Assembly: GCA_023397245.1 (NCBI GenBank)
Contig: JAEWUH010000229.1
Location: 1-20,687, forward strand
Source: Bacillota bacterium
GTDB lineage: Bacteria; Bacillota; Clostridia; Oscillospirales; Acutalibacteraceae
Direction: 5' to 3'
Length of the DNA stretch: 20,687 bases
Shown in pieces: positions 13,252-20,687 of the stretch. Position numbers and translations under genes: made by a program. Positions within the stretch are counted from its first letter, which is position 1; each line of letters begins with the position of its first letter. The notes beneath the pieces were generated by a model. The model ran no database searches, had not been told where the DNA came from, and saw nothing but the letters and a program-made list of their open reading frames with translations.

Positions 13252-15033
13252 TCAATATTTTTGAAGATCCGGTTTTGCGCAGGCCGGTACTGCCTGATCT
13301 GTTCCGGCATCGGTATCCGGGCCGGATAAACTTTCGCGCGCCTCCAGAACGGAATCCGTTCTGAGCCTGAATTTCCCGATCAGGCTGTTCAGCATATCGG
13401 ATTGCGCGGAAAGCTCCTCGCTTGCAGCGGAGCTCTGTTCCGCAGTGGCGGAGTTGGTCTGGACAACGGTGGATACCTGCTCCACGCCCCTTGTAATCTG
13501 CTCAATCGCAATAGCCTGTTCAGAGGATGCCTGATCGATCTTTTGTATGGTTTCGCCGACAAGCTGAACCTTCTTTGCGATTTCATCCAGCCCCCGCGCG
13601 GTGACATCCGCGATTTCGGAACCGTCCTTTACGCTTTTTACCGAGCTTTCGATCAGCGAGGTGGTCTGTTTGGCGGCGTTTGCGGATTTACCGGCAAGAT
13701 TTCGCACCTCGTCCGCCACAACGGCAAAACCTTTTCCCGCGCTTCCCGCCCTTGCGGCCTCAACGGCGGCATTCAGAGCAAGTATATTCGTTTGAAACGC
13801 GATATCGTCGATTACCTTTATGATTTTTCCGATCTCGTTGGAAGAAGCATTGATGCTCTGCATCGATTCGAGCATCCGGCTCATCTGGCCGGTACCCTCT
13901 TCCACCTTTTCCTTAGTTTCCCGAATATATTCCGTGACCTGATTTACATGCTGCGCATTCTGGCGCACCTTTTCTGCTACTTCGCTGCCGGAGGCGGCAA
14001 GCTCCTCCACGGAACTGGCCTGTTCGGTCGCGCCCTGCGCCAGCGCCTGTGCGCCGGCGGAAACCTGCTGCGCGCCGCCGTCCACCTGCCGCGCGGAAAC
14101 CTGTATGGCGGAAAGCGTTTCGTTCAGGCTGTCCGAGATTTTCAGCAGCGCCTGTTTGATCGGAATAAAGTCACCGATGTAATCCTGCGAAATCTTAGCC
14201 GTCATATCTCCCTGTGCCATCCGGCTCAGGTTGGTGGAAATATCACGGATGTAGAGCTTCAGTGTGGAGGCCGCCGACTGCAGCGAATTGGCAAGCGAGC
14301 CGATCTCGTCCCTGGAAACATAGGAGATATCCACGTCCAGATTGCCCTCCGCAAGTTGTTTGGCGGCATTGGCCATTTCGTTTACCGGTTTGCTCAGCGA
14401 CTTTGCCATTCCGATTCCCCAAAGGACGGAAAATACCAGGCCTGCCAAAATGATGACGATTGAAAATGCGGTCATCAGCAAAGCCATCCGGTTATTGCTG
14501 TCATTTTCGGCTTTGGCACTTGCCACATTGCTCTGCATGCATTTGGTATAGCTGTCAACAATCTTTGTTTCGATTGCGGCAAATGAATCCATATCCCTCA
14601 TGGCAACTCCCACGCTGCCGCTCTTTGAATTCTCCGCGATCTTTTTGAAAGCGGGCGTAAACTGTTCTTTATACAGCTTTTCAGTCTCTTCAAAAAGCTT
14701 TCTGGTGGACGGGTCCGTTATGGTGGGAGCATACTTCTTTGTAGCCTTTTCATATTCATCCTGGTATTTCTTGGTATCCGCGTCGATTGTCTTCAGTTTC
14801 TCGGTATCGCTGTAATAAGTTATGTAATCGTTGGCCTGAATTCTGAGCCGGTTTACATTCAGAACAATATCGGAAATATTGGGCAGCGGTACGGTTTGCT
14901 TTTCATACAGATTATTGCCGGAATTTTTCATGCTCAGCATACTGAAAATGCCTACTGCTCCGGTTAAAGCCGTAATCAATGAAATAACCAGAAAGGACAG
15001 GATAAGCTTTTGGGCGATTTTCATATTTTTCAT
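13252..15033 (-). CDS. Methyl-accepting chemotaxis protein
   Basis: This is a transmembrane chemoreceptor of 593 residues. TM1 is at about 8-32. A periplasmic-side four-helix-bundle-like sensor domain spans about 33-182 with no PAS or Cache motifs visible. TM2 is at about 184-208, HAMP at about 209-262 (SKPVNEMANAAKQLAEGNLD), and the long coiled-coil signalling domain follows. The CheA/CheW-binding hairpin tip reads AFQTNILALNAAVEAARAG then SAGKGFAVVADEVR. No C-terminal CheR-docking pentapeptide is seen; the tail is polar (SLSGPDTDAGTDQ). TAGGAGGAA about 6 nt upstream fixes the start. A sigma-D promoter lies about 190 bases upstream, which ties expression to the motility regulon. The ligand is unknown. 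Confidence 0.95.
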   Translation of the reverse strand: MKNMKIAQKLILSFLVISLITALTGAVGIFSMLSMKNSGNNLYEKQTVPLPNISDIVLNVNRLRIQANDYITYYSDTEKLKTIDADTKKYQDEYEKATKKYAPTITDPSTRKLFEETEKLYKEQFTPAFKKIAENSKSGSVGVAMRDMDSFAAIETKIVDSYTKCMQSNVASAKAENDSNNRMALLMTAFSIVIILAGLVFSVLWGIGMAKSLSKPVNEMANAAKQLAEGNLDVDISYVSRDEIGSLANSLQSAASTLKLYIRDISTNLSRMAQGDMTAKISQDYIGDFIPIKQALLKISDSLNETLSAIQVSARQVDGGAQQVSAGAQALAQGATEQASSVEELAASGSEVAEKVRQNAQHVNQVTEYIRETKEKVEEGTGQMSRMLESMQSINASSNEIGKIIKVIDDIAFQTNILALNAAVEAARAGSAGKGFAVVADEVRNLAGKSANAAKQTTSLIESSVKSVKDGSEIADVTARGLDEIAKKVQLVGETIQKIDQASSEQAIAIEQITRGVEQVSTVVQTNSATAEQSSAASEELSAQSDMLNSLIGKFRLRTDSVLEARESLSGPDTDAGTDQAVPACAKPDLQKY

Positions 15034-15189
15034 GTTTGTTCCTCCTAATTAATCGTTGTGCTCGAGCACAGGTTTCAAAAAGGAGACCCTCGTAAGCCTC
15101 ATGAATAAATTAGCACTGGAAATAATCATTTAATTGATTGATATACGCCTTCTTCAAATTAAATTTTAAAGTTGTTCACAAACATTTTT

Positions 15190-15208
15190 AGGTCGGTATA
15201 TTTGACCT
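15190..15208. repeat. Inverted repeat near the chemoreceptor transcription start
   Basis: AGGTC and GACCT flank a 9-nt AT-rich spacer. The repeat lies a few bases downstream of the start predicted from the sigma-D promoter, so it could be an operator or a 5' stabilising hairpin. It is short enough to be chance. Confidence 0.3.
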
Positions 15209-15218
15209 ATATTATTAT

Positions 15219-15245
15219 TTATCGGCCGAAATTTAGAATATTTAG
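15219..15245 (-). promoter_or_regulatory. Sigma-D (sigma-28) type promoter for the chemoreceptor gene
   Basis: On the minus strand CTAAA (15245-15241), exactly 15 nt, then CCGATAA (15225-15219) matches the flagellar sigma-D/FliA consensus CTAAA-N15-CCGATAT at all but one position. It implies transcription from about 15212 and a 5' leader of roughly 180 nt. Confidence 0.8.
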
Positions 15246-15305
15246 CCATATTTTAATTATTTTGTTGATTTATTTTAAATTATATTTTAAACATTCCGTA
15301 GACTC

Positions 15306-15333
15306 TTGAAAAATGGAGTGCAAATGTTACAAT
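15306..15333 (+). promoter_or_regulatory. Sigma-A promoter of the yjdF riboswitch transcript
   Basis: TTGAAA (15306-15311) and TACAAT (15328-15333) are separated by 16 nt. The predicted start is about 15338-15340, at the 5' edge of the aptamer stem GGGCAG. Confidence 0.7.
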
Positions 15334-15337
15334 AACA

Positions 15338-15455
15338 GGGCAGAGATAAAAACACAGTTCCGGTTGGTAGTCCGGACGCGGGGAATCCGTACCCCGTCAG
15401 TAACCTGCCTCCTAAGGTTGTCCGTTCCCTGCGGTTTATATTAGGAGGATTTTTT
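15338..15455 (+). promoter_or_regulatory. yjdF-type riboswitch with anti-Shine-Dalgarno expression platform
   Basis: The leader lies directly ahead of a clear yjdF gene. A closing stem GGGCAG (15338-15343) / CTGCCT (15405-15410) encloses GGTT/AACC (15362-15365 / 15402-15405) and a GAC-GGGG/CCCC-GTC hairpin (15374-15399). CCTCCTAA (15408-15415) is perfectly complementary to the Shine-Dalgarno TTAGGAGG (15441-15448) and overlaps the 3' strand of the closing stem. Forming the aptamer would free the ribosome site, as expected of a translational ON switch. yjdF RNAs are known to bind azaaromatic compounds. I assign the class from the gene, the size and the structure, not from a covariance-model search. 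Confidence 0.82.
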
Positions 15456-15872
15456 ATGGATGTCCAAACAAAGCTTACCGTGTTTTTTGAAGAGCCTTTC
15501 TGGGTCGGGGTTTACGAAAGAATCAGCGGAACCCGTCTGGAAGCGGCAAAGATCACTTTTGGAGCGGAACCGAAGGATCACGAGGTTTACGGTTTTATTC
15601 TGAAAAACTGGCACAGGCTCCGTTTCAGCCCTCCGGTCACCGGGGACGGGACGGAGAATCACAGGCAGAACCCAAAGCGGATGCAGCGGGCGATTCGTGC
15701 GCAGCTTTCTCAGACCGGCGTGGGAACCAAGGCGCAGCAGGCACTCAAACTGCAGCATGAGCAGGCGGTAACGCTGCGGAAGGCAGCTTCCCGGATGCGC
15801 ACGCAGGAGGAAGAAAACCGTAAATACGGGCTGCGGCAGGAAAAGAAAAAGGAAAAGCACAAAGGCCGGTAA
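15456..15872 (+). CDS. yjdF: YjdF family protein (DUF2992)
   Basis: The 138-residue protein has the DUF2992 signature: LTVFFEEPFWVGVYE near the N-terminus, FGAEPKDHEVYGFIL at about 35-49, NPKRMQR, GTKAQQALKLQ, and a highly basic helical tail ending KKEKHKGR. The biochemical function of YjdF is not established. Its riboswitch responds to azaaromatics, so a role in dealing with toxic heterocyclic compounds has been proposed. The ATG at 15456 follows TTAGGAGG at 7 nt, the sequence masked by the anti-Shine-Dalgarno in the leader. It is monocistronic, closed by a terminator 7 bases after the stop, and divergent from the chemoreceptor. Confidence 0.93.
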   Translation: MDVQTKLTVFFEEPFWVGVYERISGTRLEAAKITFGAEPKDHEVYGFILKNWHRLRFSPPVTGDGTENHRQNPKRMQRAIRAQLSQTGVGTKAQQALKLQHEQAVTLRKAASRMRTQEEENRKYGLRQEKKKEKHKGR

Positions 15873-15878
15873 GCGGCA

Positions 15879-15914
15879 AAAAGGGCGGAACCTCAAAGAG
15901 GTTCCGCCCTTTTA
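15879..15914. terminator. Bidirectional intrinsic terminator between yjdF and the coiled-coil gene
   Basis: AAAAGGGCGGAACCTC and GAGGTTCCGCCCTTTT form a perfect 16-bp stem with an AAA loop. T runs appear on both strands, so it can end yjdF (plus) and the convergent efflux cluster (minus), which stops at 15995. Confidence 0.92.
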
Positions 15915-15994
15915 AGTTGCAGACAAACTGGCAGACTGTGAAAAACCACGCAAGACAAGGCGGCAAACGCGGCCAACCAAGGAAACCATTTTTG

Positions 15995-18166
15995 TCAGTT
16001 TGAAAACGCCGACACGATCGCCTGCCAAATCTTTGCGAAAAGATTCTGTATTCTGGCTAAAGGCGAAACGTAAGCGTCGGCCAGCTCCTGATCCTTAATA
16101 TTCTGGCTGTTGTTGTCTGTACTGATTTCCGCCGTACGCATAATAACCTGAATGCTCTCCGGCGCCGCATTTTTGGAAGAGGTAAACGAGACCGGTTTTG
16201 CCTCTGCGTCCAGATTCAACAGATTGTTCTCGTCCTCGTATTTATTGATTTTATCATCGACCGTCTTCTTAATGGTATTGTTTGCGTTTTTAATGGAAGA
16301 AGTCTTTTTTGTCTGATCAAGAGCCTTCTGCAGAACGTCGATTAAGCCGGTCAGGCTTTTGCGGGTGCCTTCGTCCAGACTGCTGCCGCTGGTGCGGAGC
16401 AGAGTTTCCAGCGAAGTAAGGAAAGCCTGTGAATCGGAAAGTCCTTTGGTGATGCCGTTCGCAAGATTTTCCGTATCCTTCAGCGCGTCCACAGTGCCGT
16501 CCTTATACTGGTTCATGACGCCGTTCAGACCGGTGATGCTGTCGATTACTTCCTGCGAAGTAGAAAGAAGGTTCTTTGTGCTCGCGCCGATTTTGTTGGT
16601 ATCCTTCAGCAAATCGTCGGCGTTGCTCACGCCGCTGTCCAGCTCATCCATATAAGAATCCACCACAGAGGTCAGCTCGCCGCCGGTGGTCAGGAATTGG
16701 TCGGTATTGCCGAGCAGAGCGGATACGCCGGTTGTGATTCCGGCCGTGGTCGTCGTTACATTTTCAAGGCTTTTCAGAGTTGGCGCTGTTTCTGCACTGA
16801 TTGTCTTGAGTGCTCCAATGGTCGTGTAGTCCATCGCGGTACCCATAACGGGGGCCGAGGGATTAAAGGATCCGGTTTGCGTTGTAGAAAGCGCCGTAAG
16901 CGTGGTGGACAGAGTATCGGTTTTTTTCGTCAAATCCGTTGTGTAAGCGGAAAGGCCGGTCAGCCCGGTCTTGAGCTGCGCCGAGGTCGTGCTTACCGTT
17001 TTCATATCGGCCGCAAGGTCGGCTGCCGCTTTTTTGCGCTTGGCTGTATTGCCGTCATAACCGTCCAGATTATCCCGGATGTCGTTCACATCGCTGCGAA
17101 CTTCCCCGATGGCCACGGAAAGATCGGTCAGCTCCGTGCTGACCGTATTAAGCTTGCCCACCGTGGCGTTCAGGCTGTTGTTTACATCCACCACCGCTTT
17201 CTGCGCTTCCTGAAGGTGCGGGACAAGCGCGGAGGTTTGGTTGCTGATCTGGGTCAGATCGGCAAGCGCCTTGTCGGCGCTGCTGTAAACCTGGCCTTTG
17301 GAGGAGCTGATGCTTGCGCGGGCGCTGTTCAGCGAGGCAAGCCCGGATTTGGTCTGTGCCAATCCGTCGGACATGGTTTCCAGCGTGGTCAGAAGCTCGT
17401 TTGTGCTGTCGTGGATGGAATCCAGGGAATCCTCTACCGTATCCTTTGCGTCCTTGATATCTTTGATCTCTTTGAACTGGTCTACCGTTCCGGGCACCAT
17501 CATCATAACGACGCCGATGGTTTCAAATTTATTCGTGCCCACACGGATTTTATACTCTTTTTCTTCCCCCGGCAGCCCGGCAAACAGCACCGCCTTGTAT
17601 TCGCCGACCGACTGCACCTGCGCGCCTTCCGCTTCCACGCTCAGCGTATCCTTCATCTTGAACGCGGTGCCGATTTCCAGAAGCATATTATTCCGGTAGT
17701 AATCGCTTACGCTTTTGTTCGGAGTGGCCTTGACGTCGATCTCCACCATGCCGGAAGTACCGGCAAGCTTGGCCGCATCAGCCGGTACCCCGTTCAGCTT
17801 ATAGGACACGTCAAACGACCACGGCATAGCGACCGCATTGCTCTTCGGGGTGCATTCATAATAGAACCGTTCCTCGCTTTTCGGCAGATTCCAGCTTACG
17901 GAATCGCCGCTGAGAACCGGTTTCGTCTCATCGGTCATATTGGTTACCTTTGCGTAGCTGCCGTAATCGGTAAACGATGTGTTTCCGTTCAGGCTGCATC
18001 CTTTTACAACGGTAACCTTGTTTGTTTTGCCGTAGTAATCCAGATTTACGTAAACCGCTTCGTCCGTCGATACCTTTGGTGCTTCCGCGCTCGCCGTAAG
18101 CGAAGAGACGGGCACCAGAATGACCGCCGCCAGAACGCCGGCCAGAATTCTATGATATGTTTTCAT
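15995..18166 (-). CDS. Secreted coiled-coil protein associated with an MMPL transporter
   Basis: The 723-residue exported protein has an N-terminal signal peptide (MKTYHRILAGVLAAVILVPV, probable cleavage near ASA-EA at about residue 28). Residues 30-230 are a beta-rich domain (VYVNLDYYGKTNKVTVVKG). From about 235 to 650 it is almost all predicted helix, rich in Ser, Thr, Leu and Asp with heptad-like spacing. The C-terminus has a Lys/Asn linker and a short amphipathic helix (IQNLFAKIWQAIVSAF) instead of an LPxTG anchor. I chose the ATG at 18166 because AGGAGG lies 9 nt upstream; the frame from 18310 would read through a mobile element. It follows the MMPL gene after 186 bases, most of them that element. 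It may be an extracytoplasmic partner of the transporter, which is inference. Confidence 0.82.
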   Translation of the reverse strand: MKTYHRILAGVLAAVILVPVSSLTASAEAPKVSTDEAVYVNLDYYGKTNKVTVVKGCSLNGNTSFTDYGSYAKVTNMTDETKPVLSGDSVSWNLPKSEERFYYECTPKSNAVAMPWSFDVSYKLNGVPADAAKLAGTSGMVEIDVKATPNKSVSDYYRNNMLLEIGTAFKMKDTLSVEAEGAQVQSVGEYKAVLFAGLPGEEKEYKIRVGTNKFETIGVVMMMVPGTVDQFKEIKDIKDAKDTVEDSLDSIHDSTNELLTTLETMSDGLAQTKSGLASLNSARASISSSKGQVYSSADKALADLTQISNQTSALVPHLQEAQKAVVDVNNSLNATVGKLNTVSTELTDLSVAIGEVRSDVNDIRDNLDGYDGNTAKRKKAAADLAADMKTVSTTSAQLKTGLTGLSAYTTDLTKKTDTLSTTLTALSTTQTGSFNPSAPVMGTAMDYTTIGALKTISAETAPTLKSLENVTTTTAGITTGVSALLGNTDQFLTTGGELTSVVDSYMDELDSGVSNADDLLKDTNKIGASTKNLLSTSQEVIDSITGLNGVMNQYKDGTVDALKDTENLANGITKGLSDSQAFLTSLETLLRTSGSSLDEGTRKSLTGLIDVLQKALDQTKKTSSIKNANNTIKKTVDDKINKYEDENNLLNLDAEAKPVSFTSSKNAAPESIQVIMRTAEISTDNNSQNIKDQELADAYVSPLARIQNLFAKIWQAIVSAFSN

Positions 18167-18187
18167 AAACGTAATCCTCCTATAGTA

Positions 18188-18339
18188 CTGCTCTCCCACT
18201 AAAAAACAGACATCTTTGCGGTTAATTTTTCGTCCTGCCGCGTTCTCGTCGTCGGCGGGCGCCAGCCCGCTCTCCTCCTCGGCCTTGCAGGGCAAAAAAT
18301 TTCCTCGCAAATCTTGTCTCCCCTTTAATGGGAGAACAG
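18188..18339. mobile_element. MITE-like element, 152 bp, flanked by TA
   Basis: The element begins CTGCTCTCCCACTAAA and ends TTTAATGGGAGAACAG. The reverse complement of the end matches the start at 14 of 16 bases. TA lies immediately outside both ends (18186-18187 and 18340-18341), as expected for IS630/mariner-type target duplication. The similarity continues inward (AGACATCTTTGCG against AGACAAGATTTGCG), so the whole element is a long imperfect palindrome. Its GC-rich centre holds a perfect GCGGGC-TGGC-GCCCGC hairpin. There is no transposase inside. It lies 6 bases upstream of the Shine-Dalgarno of the coiled-coil gene. Confidence 0.75.
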
Positions 18340-18352
18340 TATAAAATCGTTG

Positions 18353-20524
18353 TCAGCCGGCCTTCAAATTGGAATCCAGTTTTCCAAGTATCCGGTTTCT
18401 CCGTTCGATGTGACGCTGCTCCGCCTTTTCCCTCAGGCGCTGCATTTTTGCGATATTCTTTAAGATCGGCTTATCGAAGAGATAGAGCAGGGACGGAAGA
18501 ACCGTCACCACAAGCAGCAGGCTCAGCATGGTTCCTCTGCCGATGAGGTGGCCGATGTCCGCAATCGCCCCGATGGTTGATGTTTTGTACAGGGCATAGC
18601 CCACCAGCGTGAGGATTGTTGCGGAGGTCAGCAGAGGCTCGGTGGTATTGGCAATCGCGTCGATTGTGGCGTCCTTTCGATCCATATGCGTTCGGTATTC
18701 CATGTAATTGTTGGTCAGCAGAATCGCGTAGTCCACCGTGGCGCCAAGCTGGATACAGCTGACGACCATATAGCCGATGAACATGAGCTTGTCGCCCACC
18801 AGATACGGGAACAGCATATTGACAAAAACCGCAATTTCAATCGGCACCAGAAGCAGCACCGGCAGCAGGACGGAATGGAAGTTCAGCATGATCACGAGCG
18901 CCACGGTCAGAATGGAAATGGCGTCAACCGCGTCATAATCGCTGACGATCGTGTCCTTGATATCCTGCGTAAACGTTGTCTGACCGATCACATGGGAATC
19001 CGTGGGATAGTATTTCTTTACGATGGACTGAATCTCGTTTGAGCTCTGGAACGCCAGCGTGCTTTCGTCTTTTGTTTTGGTATAAACCAAAATCCTTGCA
19101 TAGTCGTCCGTATGGAGCTGGCCTGTAATACTGCCGGGGAGAATACTTTCCGGAACCCCCGCCGGAACCTTGTTTGCGTACGACGTTACGCTTTTGGTAT
19201 AACTCAGGTTTTCCAACGTATCGGAAAGCTCCTTTTCCTTAACCACGGAAGTGTTCGGAACAAGAACCAAAAGAAGATTGCTGCGGCCGAACTGCTTGTC
19301 GATGGCCTGTTCATCCTCATAGACCTTCGTTCCCTCCCCCGCGCCGAGGGCTGAGCTGCCATAGGTAAAATTGTTCATTCCCTTTCCTACAAACGCGGGC
19401 ACAGCAATCAGCAGCGCCAGCGCAAGGGATACATATCGGCATTTGAAGGAACCCCTGGCAAAGGCGTGCATAGGCGGAACGAAGGAGCGGTGGGACGTTT
19501 TTTCAATGATATCCGCCCAGCGCAGGATGAGGGAAGGCATCAGGAACAGAACGGTGATTACGCTGACGGCGATCCCCTTTGCCAGGCAGATGCCAAGGTC
19601 AAAGCCGATGGAAAACTTCATGAGCGCCAGCGCGATAAATCCGAAGAAAGTCGCCAGACCGCAGGCAAGTATGGATTTTGCGGAATGCCGGATGGCGTTT
19701 GTAACGGACTCCGTAAGGTCAAGTCCCTTTTTCCTCTCCGCCGTGAAGGAGCTGATGAGGAAAATGGAATAGTCCATGGCCACCGCAAGCTGCAGAACCG
19801 CAGCCACGCTGGAGGTAATGAAGGAAACCTCCCCCAGAAAGATATTGGAACCCATGTTGATGACAATGGCTATTCCCATGATGAGCAGGAACAGCACCGG
19901 CAGGAACCAGGAGGTAGTCGTGAAAAGCAGGATCAGGAAGATAATCACGACACAGATTGCAGCCGCGTAGGTCACTTCCCTGTTCAGGTTTTCATTCAGC
20001 GATTTATTGACGATGGCGGGGCCGACAATATGCCCCTTGCTCCCGGTGATCTGCTTGATTTTGTCCAGCGCTTTGGACGTCAGCTTACTGGTGTCACCCT
20101 GTTTGAACACCACATCCATCACGGAATACCCGTCTTTGTAGTAATCCTCGGTGTCCTTTGTGCGGATAAAGGAGCTGGCCTGAAACGCCGGGGAGGCAGT
20201 GTCGCACCACATGACGGAATCGACGCCGTCCACCGCCGCGATTTGGTCTTTGTAGCTTTTGGCCTCAAAATATGTAACATTGTCGACCATAACGCGGGCT
20301 GTGCCCGGATAGCCGAATTCTTTTTTCAGAACCTTCAGCCCCTGCTGGGATTGCGTGGTGCCGGGAAGATACTTTGTGAGGTCATAGTTTACGTCCACCA
20401 GCAGATAGCACATCGCGCTTAAAACCGTCAGAACGACGAAGAATATTTCGATTCCCCTGCGCTGGTTGACTATAAAATCCACAATGCTGAACGGGCGCCG
20501 GCCCGCGTGTTTTCCAAATTTCAT
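18353..20524 (-). CDS. MMPL/RND family transporter
   Basis: This integral membrane exporter of 723 residues belongs to the RND superfamily. It is built as two similar halves: TM1 at about 25-44, an extracytoplasmic loop 45-185, TM2-TM6 at about 186-335, then a second copy starting near 363 with a loop at 380-530 and TM8-TM12. The MMPL signature Asp-Tyr pairs are present in both halves (AMDYSIFL, Asp251-Tyr252; ATVDYAILL, Asp598-Tyr599); these relay protons. The C-terminal tail is basic (LREKAEQRHIERRNR). GGGAG about 9 nt upstream supports the start. The gene follows the tetR-like fragment by 53 bases and precedes the secreted coiled-coil gene, the common layout of a drug- or lipid-export locus in Clostridia. 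The substrate is unknown. Confidence 0.92.
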   Translation of the reverse strand: MKFGKHAGRRPFSIVDFIVNQRRGIEIFFVVLTVLSAMCYLLVDVNYDLTKYLPGTTQSQQGLKVLKKEFGYPGTARVMVDNVTYFEAKSYKDQIAAVDGVDSVMWCDTASPAFQASSFIRTKDTEDYYKDGYSVMDVVFKQGDTSKLTSKALDKIKQITGSKGHIVGPAIVNKSLNENLNREVTYAAAICVVIIFLILLFTTTSWFLPVLFLLIMGIAIVINMGSNIFLGEVSFITSSVAAVLQLAVAMDYSIFLISSFTAERKKGLDLTESVTNAIRHSAKSILACGLATFFGFIALALMKFSIGFDLGICLAKGIAVSVITVLFLMPSLILRWADIIEKTSHRSFVPPMHAFARGSFKCRYVSLALALLIAVPAFVGKGMNNFTYGSSALGAGEGTKVYEDEQAIDKQFGRSNLLLVLVPNTSVVKEKELSDTLENLSYTKSVTSYANKVPAGVPESILPGSITGQLHTDDYARILVYTKTKDESTLAFQSSNEIQSIVKKYYPTDSHVIGQTTFTQDIKDTIVSDYDAVDAISILTVALVIMLNFHSVLLPVLLLVPIEIAVFVNMLFPYLVGDKLMFIGYMVVSCIQLGATVDYAILLTNNYMEYRTHMDRKDATIDAIANTTEPLLTSATILTLVGYALYKTSTIGAIADIGHLIGRGTMLSLLLVVTVLPSLLYLFDKPILKNIAKMQRLREKAEQRHIERRNRILGKLDSNLKAG

Positions 20525-20577
20525 ACTGCGTTCTCCCTAATCATAAATTCCGGTAACTTCTCCGATGGATTGCCGCG

Positions 20578-20687
20578 TCAGGCTATAATCCTGGTAATGG
20601 AACGGTACAGCTCCGGCTTCATGCTGTCGATGCTGTACGGGGCTTCCAGCACAATCGAGTTATAACAGACCGCGCCGACCATGGAAA
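20578..20687 (-). CDS. C-terminal end of a probable TetR-family regulator (partial)
   Basis: Only the last 35 full codons are inside the window, reading MVGAVCYNSIVLEAPYSIDS and ending RSITRIIA before TGA. This resembles the ligand-domain end of TetR regulators that sit next to MMPL exporters in Clostridia. The DNA-binding domain lies outside the window, so the call rests on this short tail and on position. Confidence 0.55.
   Translation of the reverse strand, partial: SMVGAVCYNSIVLEAPYSIDSMKPELYRSITRIIA

Noticed and set aside
13402..14463. A 353-codon open frame opposite the chemoreceptor gene
   Set aside because: It lies entirely over the HAMP and signalling domains of the clear chemoreceptor and has no ribosome binding site or family resemblance.
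16697..18202. A 501-codon open frame on the plus strand opposite the coiled-coil gene
   Set aside because: It is a shadow of the minus-strand gene, whose signal peptide, Shine-Dalgarno and domain layout are convincing. The shadow product has no recognisable motif and random-looking composition.
18167..18310. A 48-residue N-terminal extension of the coiled-coil protein
   Set aside because: The extension translates the MITE-like element and lacks a signal peptide at its start. AGGAGG and the signal peptide both point to the ATG at 18166.
19466..20422. A 318-codon open frame opposite the MMPL gene
   Set aside because: It is a shadow of the transporter; the His/Gln/Asp-rich translation is typical of the antisense of membrane-protein codons.
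1..20687. CRISPR arrays, tRNA or rRNA genes, and complete insertion sequences
   Set aside because: No regularly spaced repeats, no cloverleaf or rRNA-like segments and no transposase frame were seen. The only mobile-type element is the 152-bp MITE-like sequence.

Overview
The window looks like chromosome from a Gram-positive anaerobe of the class Clostridia, probably the Oscillospiraceae/Ruminococcaceae side. The reasons are strong AGGAGG-type ribosome binding sites, moderately GC-rich genes with AT-rich intergenic regions, a PRD/RAT-controlled PTS operon, a YjdF riboswitch gene, a sigma-D-type chemoreceptor promoter and a TetR-MMPL efflux locus. No genus can be named from the sequence alone. 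There are no rRNA or tRNA genes and no CRISPR array.

Region 1 (1-6828, minus strand) is one long N-acetylglucosamine PTS operon: ptsH, ptsI, a GlcT/LicT-type antiterminator, a GlcNAc-type EIICB, a stand-alone EIIA, nagB, and nagA (cut by the window edge). It has a near-consensus sigma-A promoter, then an RNA antiterminator (RAT) overlapping an intrinsic terminator ahead of ptsH. The HPr has Lys instead of the regulatory Ser at position 46. The antiterminator keeps its PRD1 histidines, but its PRD2 histidines are replaced by Met and Asp. Together these suggest a GlcNAc uptake and catabolism unit that responds to its own sugar but is uncoupled from HPr-mediated catabolite control.

Region 2 (6957-8196, plus strand) is divergent from it: a HAD phosphatase and a small membrane protein of unknown function.

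Region 3 (8232-12399, plus strand) is a three-gene operon: a BspA-type leucine-rich-repeat protein, a DUF2201-type pseudo-metallopeptidase/VWA protein, and a MoxR-type AAA+ ATPase. It is preceded by a leader of about 110 nt that ends in a strong intrinsic terminator, and it closes with a second terminator. This is the least characterised system in the window.

Region 4 (12400-13234) holds two tandem tiny acidic proteins (plus strand) and a small zinc-ribbon protein (minus strand), separated by terminators.

Region 5 (13252-15455) is a methyl-accepting chemotaxis protein (minus strand) with a good sigma-D promoter. Divergent from it, yjdF (plus strand) sits under a yjdF-type riboswitch whose expression platform is a visible anti-Shine-Dalgarno.

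Region 6 (15879-20687, minus strand) is a TetR (partial)-MMPL transporter-secreted coiled-coil protein cluster. A 152-bp element resembling a MITE, flanked by TA, lies between the last two genes, 6 bases upstream of a Shine-Dalgarno sequence.
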